In this document: in pieces, positions 35,466-47,708 of the stretch
Numbering within the stretch: position 1 is the stretch's first letter
Layout: every line of letters begins with the position of its first letter
Assembly: GCA_964017155.1 (NCBI GenBank)
Contig: OZ024861.1
Span: 24,126,213-24,190,212, forward strand
DNA length: 64,000 nt
From: Oasisia sp. SBJ-2009
Taxonomy: Eukaryota > Annelida > Polychaeta > Sabellida > Siboglinidae
Direction of reading: 5' to 3'
Translations under genes and position numbers: made by a program
The notes under the pieces: model-generated
The model's input: the letters and a program-made list of their open reading frames with translations, nothing else
What the model was told of the DNA's origin: nothing
Database searches by the model: none

Positions 35466-38117
35466 GCGCAAAAGCGGGAAACTTAGATTTTTCCAGCAAA
35501 ATCAAACCGCACCCGTAATTTACGTTAACAGGGCGCTGGTGCGAGACCATAACTAATAATATGTTTGATGTTCTAATACATTGGGTCTCTGCTCGTAACT
35601 GTTCGTCATAATTATTGTATTTCGTCCATTCGCATTCAGCATCATATTTACGTGAAACAACTAAATTATGCATTCAAGTGCCAGTATAAAATTAAATGAT
35701 TCTAAGCACGTGTTGCGGTATAGACCTACGGTTCGTTGATATTCGCCAATGCCAGTCTGTTCGCAATTAAACACAGCTTTGCAATATGCAGACAAACAGA
35801 CATACTGGGTTACCAGTAATTGCAACATTTGTTTCATGTTATAGTCCACGGCGAAATCGGTGTTGATCATAAGCTAAAGTTGAATGATTGACAGCTCGAA
35901 ACTCGTTCTTTCACAAAATGACGAACGTCGCTTTATGTTTGAATTTCACGTTCATCAATTGGTCCTAGTCGTGAACTCGTGATAGTGTGGAATTATCAAA
36001 TATTTTCCACGAAGGTATACAAATGCATTTTTGCATAGCTCCCCCCACCAAATTGGCAAATGCATGCACAAAGGCCGTTTTCCAGAAGTATATGCCACGC
36101 GCGCATTGTTCGCGATATTGTTAGGCTATATTAGGTTTTACCTACCGATAAAAAACAAGTTTCCTATATTCCTTTAAAACGTAAACATCTGTTCATGTAT
36201 GGGGCATTTTAATAGGAAAAGGTTGTACATAATAAATTGTTAGTCTTTGGGTCGAAGATTAATCCCAGAGCGTTTGTCGCCCGAAGTGAAAGCTGTCTAT
36301 GAGGAAACAGTTACCATTTCCTTACGCATACGCGCACACACCACACAGACGAACGAACGCACGCACGCACACACCTTCATGCATACGCAAGCTCTACTAT
36401 AGTCAAATTACATTACACAAACAGATGGAGTTACTGAAAAGTAACAGCGTATGTGCACACAACATGTAGTGTTTGTATCGGGAACACCAGCAGGGTGTGA
36501 GCCTGCCACACACAACACTGAAATGTCATTACGATAAACTGTGCCAGTAAACAGACTGGTTAGACAAATTATTAACTAATAATGTTTCGATTTTCAGTGC
36601 AACGCAATGCCATATCAGAAATGTGTAATAACTCTAGCCCATACTGTTAGAAAAGAATTGTAAATCATCCCACAAAAATGTAAATCAATACATTTTAATA
36701 TTACATGATTTAAGGAAAACACACAAATTAACTTTTCTTTGACTGTACTGAGTACACAATAAACAACAGTTAAACAGACAAAATAGCAACTTTTATATAA
36801 ACCTGTCTTATTTGCACCTTCCAGGTAATCCTTTTCAGACATTGTTCTGCCCCACCGCAGAACTTCGTCATGATCCGACACGATACAAGGAAAGCATGTC
36901 TCCCTCTCCAAATTAATTTCATTCCCGCGTTAGTGCATACGCGATGACATAATATGATTTATTCACCTTAACAAATTCTTGTAAGTCCCTGACAGCGAGA
37001 ACAAACCACACTTTTTCGAACATCGAAAGTAGTTAAACTCTTCTGATAATAACATTGCGCAATACACTGTACAGCCAAGTGAAGGAACACACTGAAAAAG
37101 GTTATGATCTCATAATACACGTAAAAGAAGAGTCCGTCCCTACCTTTCGCCAGAGCCAAGCTTGCCTTGGATACGCGTCACGCACTGTGTCGTAACTGAA
37201 CACCCGTAATGCTCGAGAACAACGCGCGTCACTTCCGCATTTCCCGCCAAAACGATCACGTCACGGCGATGTATATACACAGGGGCACATCCACATAGCC
37301 ATAAGGTATGCAGGAGGGCCTCAACATCTCCAATTGACCTTTGAGAACCGCCAAAAAGCCTCCATTGATGGCTGAATGAAATGCATACATTATGTGGTCT
37401 AATAGTGACGGCAGTAGCAGTATCTAGAGTGTTTTGTCTTTGAAAACATTTTTTAATAACGGATTGCGCTACTACGTGATGCGTGACGAATGACGCCGAT
37501 AATATTATTATATCAGCAGTTTGCGATGTATACTCACATTGTCGGCTTCATAATAGTGAAGCTATAATATCCTTGGTTTACCACTAACATTTAAAGTTAA
37601 TGTGGTGCACTTTGAAAAGTTTAAAAGGATTTTTTAAGAATAGAATGGGATCCTTTCGTAACCCAAATTATCATGAAAATGTAATATACACAATCATGTT
37701 AACATTATAATTTCATTTAAGCCCAAACTGGAAATCCTGCGTACGCGGAGTTATTTGTTACCTGAGATGGATCCTGTACCCTTGGCCTTGTATTCTCGCC
37801 AAAAAATGTCAGCTAAAGAAGTAAGTGAGGCACCTCTAATAGACAACATACCCCACCCCCCAGCCCCCCCCCCCCCCCTCCACATCCCATCCCTACCACA
37901 CCCATATCATCCCCCAACATTAAATTGTACTTTTCCCCACCCACCCCATCCTAATTCCACATTCCCAAGCACACATACTCTTATTCCACTTCCAGATAAC
38001 ATGAAGCCATCCTGAAACCAACCACCATCACTAGTGCGTGATGCCCCAGTAGGGGTTTTGTATTACAAATCATCAGAATCAGAAAAAGTCGAAAAAAAAA
38101 TGATTTGTTTTGTTTTA
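35465..38117. other. Intergenic; possible promoter on minus strand near 37.2 kb
   Basis: No gene is supported. A CpG-rich patch at 37150-37280 contains TTTCCCGCCAAAA-like and CACTTCCGC motifs. On the minus strand it runs into a possible donor (GCGAAAG, then GTAGGG) near 37144, suggesting a 5' exon, but no downstream coding exon could be confirmed. There is a short poly-C run near 37866. Confidence 0.35.
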
Positions 38118-38169
38118 GGGCGTATTCTATTTGCCTCTCCGACCTCTCCGAAAATTCCCATTCTTTTTG

Positions 38170-38199
38170 ACGCGGAGAGGTCATGTGACCTCTCCGCGT
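38170..38199. repeat. Near-perfect palindrome in the transposon left end
   Basis: Two 14-bp arms, ACGCGGAGAGGTCA and TGACCTCTCCGCGT, around a 2-base centre. Flanking T5 and A5 tracts extend the pairing with one mismatch on each side. It is probably a transposase-binding subterminal repeat. Confidence 0.85.
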
Positions 38200-39561
38200 T
38201 AAAAAGAGAGGCTCTCCGGACCGCTCCGGTTTCGCCGCTTGCGTGGCATGTCGTGTTCGGAGAGACGCAGTCACGTGGTACAAATATGGCAGAATACAAA
38301 AAGGGTGAGTACGATGTAATAAAACATTTGAAATACAATAATATAAGTATATATTTATTTTGCTAATGTGAAAGCGCAATTATCAGTACTTTATCAATGA
38401 AATATATGCATTTATGCATGTCAGCATGTCAGTGGAATACTCCCTAAAGTGAAATAAGGAATTTATTAATTTATCGCTCACAAAACTTCAAAAGACAGTC
38501 ACACTGCCAGTGTTGTGTGAAGTTGTGAATGTGATTGTGAGTGTTGGGTAATCTTTCAGTTAACTGGCCTAAATTATTAGGGCTTTATCAAAACGGGTTT
38601 ACCACCGTTTTTCGATGTGTATGTGTTCTGAATGTCACTGTGCATCATTTTCAATACAAAGAAGTCAACTATTATTTTTAAATTGTGTTTCAGATAAATT
38701 TAATGCTGTTGATTCGACGTAATTCGTAAACGATCCGATGTCTCAGACTCAGGCTCAGCCTCAGGGCGTGAGCAGTTAGCGGGCCAGTCAGTTAGCGCGC
38801 CCCAGACACATCAGGAATTATTATGTATATTTATGACACATATGTTACGTATAGTGATTTTTTTCTTACGAAATGCTACATTATTTAAAATTGTATTTTG
38901 TTATTTATACATAGAAATTACATTTTCATATATTTATTTTATTATTTTCAAATCATTATCAAATATTACAAATCTTCTTATTGTATTCAGTCATTTGTTT
39001 GTATTTTATTATCCATTTAAAAGCTATGAATTTTTTGATCTAAAATTATATTATTAAAAATATGTAGTTGTCCATTCCATACCTTTTATTATTCTTAAAA
39101 ATTCTTTCTTATGTGTACTGTTCCACTTTCTGTATTGGCTATGGCTATTTCAGATATTGGAGAAGCTATGAGGTCATCATGCCTGACGGACAGGTGAAAA
39201 CGTTGTTCTGAGTTCCCTAGACGGGCAACAGTTGATAGTTGGAGGTAATTATAAAATATATACATTCTTATTTACTATGAGGCATTTTGTAAAATGTTAC
39301 GTTTACTTTTATTTACAGTGTATAATTATAGCAATATAATTAAAACTACATAAACATAAATGTTTATAACAAAATGTAATTTCTATAATATGTGGTAATG
39401 CACTTATGGCTTGAATGCTTTTATTAGTACATATATGTATGTGTACGAACAAAAATATTAATTTGAAATACTTTTCATTGCATGATATCTTGTTGCATAA
39501 ATTATACAACACATTAAAAAGCAGGATTGTAATGTATTTATTTTCAATATACATGCTGTAG

Positions 39562-40090
<529 letters not shown>

Positions 40091-40336
40091 TCAAGACATG
40101 CACTACAAACTGCCAAGAGGGATTTTGTGCACCATAGTTTCCATTTTATCTTCATGCTCCCATATTATATGTAAATCATTATGAAGCCTAACACTGAAAA
40201 TCAGACAAATTGTGAAAACAAATATTTACTGAAAGTATTGGGATGTTTTCAGTGTGTTGACGAAATTTTCAAACTAGGGAACATGGTTGTTAAATGTTGC
40301 TACACCTGGGGTTAAATAGGTGCTATAATATATATA

Positions 40337-40367
<31 letters not shown>

Positions 40368-42380
40368 GCATTTAAAATTATTATTTACAAATAGTGTCAT
40401 ACATAGCATACAAATTGTACTTGTACACACTTCTTCTAATAATTTGTAAACACCTAAGTGAAAGGCCAGGGCCATGTGTCCTTGCACAACTGTGGCTTCT
40501 ACATGCAACAGCAACATGCTCGTAGCCTTTGTCATGATATTGAAGAGTTAGACACTACAGGATGTGAATTGGATTTTATATTTCCCCTGACATAGCCATA
40601 TATGTAAAATGTATGCACATAGTAATGATACATGTGTAGTTCTACATTTAGTGTGTAGTGGAGATACTGGTATTGTTGAAATGTTTTCATGTAGGAAATC
40701 ATCAATAGTTTGTTTGTCATTTATATTTTATAATGGTTAATATATGAAGTTTTGTAAAGATGTCATGTTTTACTTTTAGTATAAATCTTGTTTTGACATT
40801 TTTCTGTATTGTAATTTGTTCATGGTGTGCCATTGTTTAAAAAAAAAATCAGTATTAATACAGTGATTTGTTCCTACAATATGTACATTACCATTGTGAA
40901 GGATTGACTATGATGGTATTATTTTGTTTAAATATGTGACATGCGAGTTGTTGTTTGACATGTTTCAGGCTTACTTAATAAGAATATGTAAAAGTAATTA
41001 CTGTTGTGTTCACATTTGTATGGTATTAATGTGCAAAACATTAAAACTTTGTATGGAATATATCACACAATGACTGACAACAAGTGTTTACTGTGTATAG
41101 TTACATATGTTTATTGCTTATGTTCCTTCATACTACGTATGATACATATGTTAATGTGCATCCATGTTTTACAAAAAAACATGTTATAGCATTTATATAA
41201 CAATAAATTCTATAATAAAAATTATCAGCTTTCACAATTGTTTTATGCTTTACAGTGACAAATACAACACAACGAAGAATATTTATTCATATACATATTA
41301 ACATGAGTGACATACATTATTCCACGATTACAATAGTATGTATAATAATTAATAAGAATACAATAAAAGAGAAAGTTATTTATATGCAAGCTGTAGCACA
41401 ACAGAAATATATATGTGGACTGAAACATAATGCGAATCTCTACAACATAACAATAGTAAGGTAATTTAAAAGTGCACATTGTTACAAAATTATTTTTATG
41501 TCTTATTAAACAGTAGATAATTTACAACATTGCACAATATTACAAAAGAAGTTATTATGACCAAGAAAACAGGCATGCATATCATTGCATATTCAACAGT
41601 AAAGAAGGATAAATAGTAAATGAAGTAAACACAAGATTTAGTATTTTTGAACATTAATGCTATGCAAAATTGCTATATAATCAGCACTCGCGGATGGTCA
41701 CTGCACCAAGTATATGCACCACCACCTGGAATGTACTTGGCCTCACGTGGAACACGGCAATGAAGTCAGCAGGCAAGTAATTGTGGCATTACATATGTTG
41801 CAGTCGATGATGGTCATTACGTAACCTGTTTTAGAGGAACAGAAGAGGAAATAAACATGTTTATTTAAGCAAATTTTTTATATAATTATATAGTATGTCA
41901 GTTACAACTTATTCAAGACAAACGGGGCAGGTATATATAGCATAAACTATTATATGCAATGATGATAAAGTATAATATGTATAAGGATGTCAAGAAGCAG
42001 TGTAACCAATTTGTCTTTGGAGGTGGTTTATAGACAATGCGTGTTTTACTGTTTACTAGTTGTTGTGTTATATGTGCCAGGCATATATTTACAAATAAAC
42101 AAGCATATTCATATGCATATAACACTGGTAAAGTACAAAATTTATTTACAAATATCTTTCTGAAGTAAGTATATATAACATAGCATAACATAGACATCCT
42201 ATGAAATAAGTATTCCATTATGCAAACAACACAACCAACTCCATAGCGAGCCAAAAAGCCAAGCCGGCCAAGGTCACAGTTGTGCCGCGGGCCCACGCCC
42301 ACAAAAATGACAAGCCATGCGAGTAAAACAAGTGTTTATTTGTTAAAATATTCCTTCATAATTTACGAAATGCAACTTAC

Positions 42381-42502
42381 AACATCAACGCGGCTGATGT
42401 TAACTCATCCGCGTATTGGTCGATGGCATGAGGATGATGATCACCATCACTTGACGAAAATAAATCATTACACAGTAGCGCCAAGGCTGCGTCTCCGTCC
42501 AT
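42381..42502 (-). CDS. Unrecognised first exon inside the Harbinger-like element
   Basis: From the ATG at 42502 the minus strand reads MDGDAALALLCNDLFSSSDG and ends LTSAALML just before a GTAAGT donor at 42380. It is an acidic, leucine-rich N-terminus of the sort seen in front of Harbinger transposases, but too short to assign. No second exon could be recognised; fragments near 42240-42305 and 41690-41820 have coding-like composition only. Confidence 0.3.
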
Positions 42503-42527
42503 CTTTAAACGCGCTGCGCTGGTTGCT

Positions 42528-42602
42528 ATACAATACAATACAATACAATACAATACAATACAATACAATACAATACAATACAATACAATACAATACAATA
42601 AA
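42528..42602. repeat. (AATAC)n microsatellite
   Basis: About 14 copies of the pentamer AATAC, next to AAACTTTATTGTCCCGAACC, a segment typical of the reverse-oriented end of an invertebrate LINE or SINE. Confidence 0.95.
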
Positions 42603-42893
42603 ACTTTATTGTCCCGAACCGGGAAATTCATTTTGCAGCGTTCGTCGTCATAAAAATATAAAATACAGAGTAGAGAAATATAAAAAATGCTAATAAATTC
42701 ATTATTAAAACAGTAAGTGAACATCAATCATAATAAAATACAAGATAAATTCTATAATATAATTTTAAAATTAAAGTTAAATTGTAATTGTGGTCTTCCT
42801 TTTACAAATAAAAAAATAAAATACAACATACACACATAACGCCAGAGCAGAGGTGATTATCGTTTTGAATTTAGGAGTCGTACTGACATTGGG

Positions 42894-43248
42894 ATGAATG
42901 AATCTCGCTTTCTGTTTGTTTTGGATGTTATTGTTCTGAACCTTCTGGACGAGGATCTATGCTGGTTGCTATGCGTCTCGAACGTCTCCGACCTTTCTTA
43001 CGTTATCCCTCACTCCAGATGTAACTACCACTTGTATTCTTTTTTCCCAAATACCATTCGACTTTGGAACTCCCTCCCCCAACATATTGTAAATAAAAAC
43101 AGCCTTGATTCTTTTAAGAGCAATATCCAGACTTTCCATTATTCCACCTTTTAGATATAACTAGTTTTTTTAGTTTTTTTTGCACGCATTACTTTTACAT
43201 GCACAAATTACGGCTCTGATACACTGCAATGCACCCAAAACGAAAAAA

Positions 43249-43279
<31 letters not shown>

Positions 43280-43361
43280 TTCTGATTTTTCCTGTTCGCC
43301 CGCCTGTATCTTCAGCATGTTGAAGCTAGGCGGTACTCGGAAGAAGAAGAAGAAGACCTTC
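42894..43361 (+). mobile_element. LINE 3' fragment with (GAA)n tail
   Basis: The plus strand ends a reverse-transcriptase ORF: IPHSRCNYHLYSFFPNTIRL, then WNSLPQHIVNKNSLDSFKSN, with a stop at 43154. The SFFPxTIxxWNSLP pattern is typical. A short 3' UTR with a TA run follows. It holds CTGTATCTTCAGCATGTTGA and AGCTAGGCGGTACTCGGAAG, and ends in a GAA/AAG trinucleotide tail at 43342-43361. It is inserted near the right end of the Harbinger-like element. Confidence 0.8.
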
Positions 43362-43439
43362 TCCGAATCTATTCTTTTTCACGTCTCCGCATTCTCCGCG
43401 TCCGCGGACTCCGCGGACTGCAAATAGAATACGTCCTTA

Positions 43440-45416
43440 GAAGTCGGAACGGCGTCGCCACAATAGTAGCGCCACGTGGCCTAAGACCACATTTGCATTT
43501 TCCATAGGCGACCATTATAACGTTTCCTTCATTTCCTATTAATCTTGATCAGCTCTCTTATTGACAATTTCACAGCATGTCTACCCTCCACAGACAGAGG
43601 TTCAGTGGAAAATTCGTGAACTTTTAATACCTCAGGCTCCCACAAAGTTCATTCAAACCTTACACCCCTCCATTTCTGCTTGAGCCACCCACGGATTGCC
43701 CCTGATTACATCACCAAGCAAAATGACAAATGTATTAATACGCAGAAATGCACCGAATGACAGCGGTCGTAATTTGACAGCTCTGATGTCACGCTGCACA
43801 AAAACGTCATTTATAATCACTCCACACTACATATGTGCTCACAGAAATCCAGACAACGTGCATAATGCTGCTTTTTTAAGGTACTCTGCGGTCGGGTAAT
43901 GGCGGACGTGCACATTTTGGTGGTCTTACGTCAAATAGATTGGCCGAAAACGTCAAAAGTTCACAAAAATTAGTCATACATCAAGAATGAGATATAGCTA
44001 GATTAACTGTCTAGGGAAATTGACACCATCTCGATAACAATTATAATATGCGTCTTCAAAAGTTGCACCCCTCCCAGATAAATAGCACCGTGCGTGGGTT
44101 GAAACACGTTTATTCAGAAACCGATAATAGATCAGACGTTTGCCTGAAACTAATGGCACTGTACACAACAAACAGTCCACCACAGTCTCTTAACGATCTG
44201 ACAGTAACATATAGAGAATATTGAAGATTTTATTTTTTGACAATTTTTTTTTAAATGTTGTAAATTTCACCATACAAATGCAAAAATCATATTTTTGAAC
44301 AGCATTTTTTCGGACACGCAAAGTGCTAAATTTCACGAATTTCTGTATATCATAATGCTCACCAACTTTGCTTAATTGTATGATGCAATTATGAACTGTG
44401 CGTCGTATATATACGTCCCCAGGAGGGCTCAGAATCACAGGCCAGTTTCTCATAAATTGTCGCAGTATTGAAAGGCCAGGCAGCGTCTTTCGATGGTAAT
44501 TTCAATTAAATTGTATGTAGAACGCTGAAATGTGGGACATACATTCAGGAATATACACGTTACATGATGGAAGCATATTCGTGATACACAGTAGAACGTA
44601 TCTCTTGCGTCAAACAAATTATCACCCTACCCCCCTTGCAATAAGCCGCACTTTACTCGGGCGCAACCCATTATATTAGACAGAGACACTTCCATAACCA
44701 TCACACGTCGTTTATTATGCCACAAATTATTTCGCTGGTGTACATACACTATTGAACACATCAGATACAGCTGGTAGATTAGTTACTGTCAGAAAAAAAT
44801 GTTGGCCAGTGACACCATAGACACGTGGCAAATGTTGAATAGACAGTTGCGCCACCCTCTGCCGCAACTTGATCGCTGTAAACGCATCCATTGTGGTAAT
44901 AATGTTGTTACTAAAACATATCCACATTGCTTTTAGTGCATTAAAGAGCATCTTAGATGTTGACAATTCGGTTAGAACATACAAATTACCAGTGATTTAT
45001 ATAGTTTCTTATCAGACTATATATCACTTATGTATGTGATTAGTTTAAGCTGACATGTCATAAGCAAATATCTGTATAATTCGGTTATGTTACAGCTGAA
45101 AAGTGCAAGACTGTCGACAGGGATGGTGTGTTAGTTCTTGTAGACAATTTCAACATACTGACACTTCTGTTAGGTGCCCAATTTTAGTTTGTATGAGCAT
45201 CAATGAACCTAATCGGATTACGGCAGTCGGGGCATACTTGGATAAAATGCGCAATGTAATGTGGGTAATGGCGGACGTGCACATTTTGGTGGTCTTACGT
45301 CACGTGGTTATATGAGAGCCAACCAAATCAACACATTGCTGCTGGTGGTGCCATCTGGCGGATTACTTGTTGTTACCGGAAGTTGAAAGGCGGCAACCAC
45401 ATGAAAGTGGGGAGCG
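43440..45416. other. Region upstream of CS-domain gene A, with 40-bp direct repeats
   Basis: A 40-bp segment beginning GGGTAATGGCGGACGTGCAC is identical at 43894-43933 and 45263-45302. Between the two copies, minus-strand frames at 44190-44453 and 44727-44984 are open but unrecognised. Confidence 0.6.
45348..45382 (+). promoter_or_regulatory. Candidate core promoter of CS-domain gene A
   Basis: GTGCCATCTGGCGG followed by an ETS-type ACCGGAAG (45375-45382), 35 bases before the start codon. The same pair stands upstream of the paralogue at 54186-54221. Confidence 0.55.
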
Positions 45417-47708
45417 ATGTCGGACTTGGAAATCAAGGAAGATGCGGATTCGTCCAAGAATGCAGAAAGCTTAGAGGATGACCTCTGGAAGGATGATCCC
45501 ACGGCGATGTCTCCCCAGGGAGGTGGGCTTCTGACAGTTCCATAATTTAGTTGTTTGCGCTCTTTCGAAGTGTCCAAGTAGTGCCACATGAATGATGGGA
45601 TGGCCGGGTTCCTGTTTCCAACACTCGGCAGGGTTCTATTAAGTTTAAGTAACTAACTAGTCAAACTCGTATATATTTGTAGTTACGATGTTATGAGTTC
45701 TCATTGAACTAGTCCGTCTTTTTAGAAAAGTTTTACCCAAAACCATCTTTCTAATCTATGCTAGCCAATCACAGCCAGGTTAATTGTCATCCTCAGTGCT
45801 TAATCATTAACTTTTATGTCCCAAATTGAGACGGGACCAAGTTTAAGGGGATATCACTTTAAGTTTACGAAGTCATTAAGTTTAACATGATTCTCTGAAG
45901 ATATGATGGATACGCAGTCTTCAATGTTGAGAGGAAGGTTTTTACACCAAACATACCATGCCACCCTACCAAGACCGGGTACTGAACCCAGGATAGGTCA
46001 CCAGCGTGCCAGGCGCATGTTCTAACCACTACACTATACTCGCCTCCTCCCCGCAGTTATACGTAGCTCAGCTATTACTGTAACTAACGTATCAGTAAAT
46101 GGCCTGGCTACATGTATGGGTTTCACAAAAATGCTGGGTAATTGAAAACAATTTTATCCTAACCCTAAGCTAATCGTAACTAACCATAACGCCCTAAAAC
46201 TACACTGCTAATAATCAATGCCTCAAAACAATACTGTGCAATGTTTTTGTATTCATATAACTCTGCGTAGCCACCACCGATGATGTATTGTTGGATACAT
46301 GACTGGTGGGGAATCCCAATATAAAGACCCATTTGCATCCTCAACATTGGCGGAAAATGTTTATATTTTGGTCACCTAACCTGGTCGAGAGCGATTTCAC
46401 TGGCTCACATTAAAAATATAATCAGCTGAAGCAACCCCTGGCGCAAGAGGATGATTAAAACTGAAACAGTATTCCATCCGTGTAGCTGCATCTGTGCATC
46501 ACATATGTATCATGTCCTTAAAACCACTGTTTGCTATTTTATCGTGCATTCTTTATTTCCAGTTATGTCGGATGAAAAGGGGGATCTTGAAGTACGAGTG
46601 TGCATTGTACTGCCAGGTCTAAAAAAGAAGTTTGGAAAAAATGAGCCTTCAAATGCTGAGAAACTGGTGGTGAAAACAAAAGAACAGTGAGTATAATAAA
46701 AGACAACTTTATATGTGCATGGATAGTTTGATACACAGGTCTACTATGCTGCATTTTTACGAGCTGAAAATTGTTTTCGCAGATATAATGAATGAATATT
46801 TTTATACAGCAATACACCTGAATTACTAACTAGTCAATCTTTTGGCTTTAAATGAAAATTAACTAAATTTTAAATGGACTAAGTATAATTACACAAACTA
46901 GGCAATGGCAATACCAATTGTGGACTTATCCTGGTTAATACTGAGGTTTGGGCATTGCCTTGTGTAAAACCAGTTTTTCCCAGGGACTCCTGTTATTAAT
47001 ACAACACATGAAATAGTCTGATGGTCTTTGCTTATTCGTCCCTGCCAGGTCCCTCGCCTTCTCACTGCTGATGTCAGTTCCTGGCAAGACAGAGAAACAG
47101 AAGTATCACTACCATGTCAACCGACTGCCAGACAAGATCTTGGCCGAGAAAACAAAGTTCAAGGTGTGATAGGTTTATCAGCATGCCATCCCAAATCTGT
47201 TACAAATGTAATTGGGGAGAAAATAAAAATGTAGCAATATTATTATGAGTATGGTTACAACTAAAAATTTATGTAATTGATTGTGATTATGATATTTATA
47301 TGTACATGTAATCATAAAAAATGACTGACAATAATTTTTCTTATGAATCATAATACCAATGCCTATATTAATGGCTCAGTCATACTCTTTATGTCCATTG
47401 TTTCCAGTGACTGTATATTTTTCTTTACACAGTTACGTTGGGAATGTAATCAGAATGATTGAAATTCCTTTACTTCTATGACAGATATACCCGAGTAACA
47501 TGTATGAACACTTAAAAACTGCTGACTGATTATGGTTCCTGTTTTGTATATTTTATCCAGTCAGAGAGAATACGTGTCGTGTTTACAGGTGAAAGACGAC
47601 CAGGTTGTGATCACCCTCCACAAGGAGGTGGCGCGGTCGTGGGTGCCAGAGCTGTCAACAGGGGGACTCGAGACACAGGAAGAGGAGGAGGACCCAAGCA
47701 ATGACTGA
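45417..47708 (+). CDS. Small CS-domain (p23/NudC-like) protein, paralogue A
   Basis: Four exons, 45417-45522, 46563-46686, 47049-47163 and 47589-47708, give 154 residues; all phases close. The N-terminus is acidic (MSDLEIKEDADSS, then DDLWKDDPTAMSP). The core reads GDLEVRVCIVLPGLKKKFGK, EQSLAFSLLMSVPGKTEKQK, YHYHVNRLPDKILAEKTKFK, then VKDDQVVITLHKEVARSWVP. The final strands and W fit the end of a CS domain such as SGT1 (FKVLSTKIEIKLKKPEAVRW), a beta-sandwich that binds Hsp90 or other clients. The aromatic start of a classical CS domain is not evident. The tail is acidic (EEEEDPSND). I cannot name an orthologue. Paralogue B lies 8.8 kb downstream with the same intron positions. Confidence 0.85.
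45770..46055 (-). mobile_element. tRNA(Asp)-like SINE, family C, copy 1
   Basis: The minus strand starts with a tRNA-like head, AGTATAGTGTAGTGGTTAGA, then GCGCCTGGCACGCTGGTGAC and a B-box-like GGGTTCAGTACCC. This resembles tRNA-Asp (GCCTGTCACGCGGGAGACC). The body holds GTCCCGTCTCAATTTGGGAC, shared with 56330-56440. It lies in intron 1 of CS-domain gene A. Confidence 0.65.

Noticed and set aside
36615..37159. Possible two-exon minus-strand gene (MSEKDYLEGANKTG)
   Set aside because: CpG-rich start and a donor-like site exist, but no protein similarity and no continuation could be seen.
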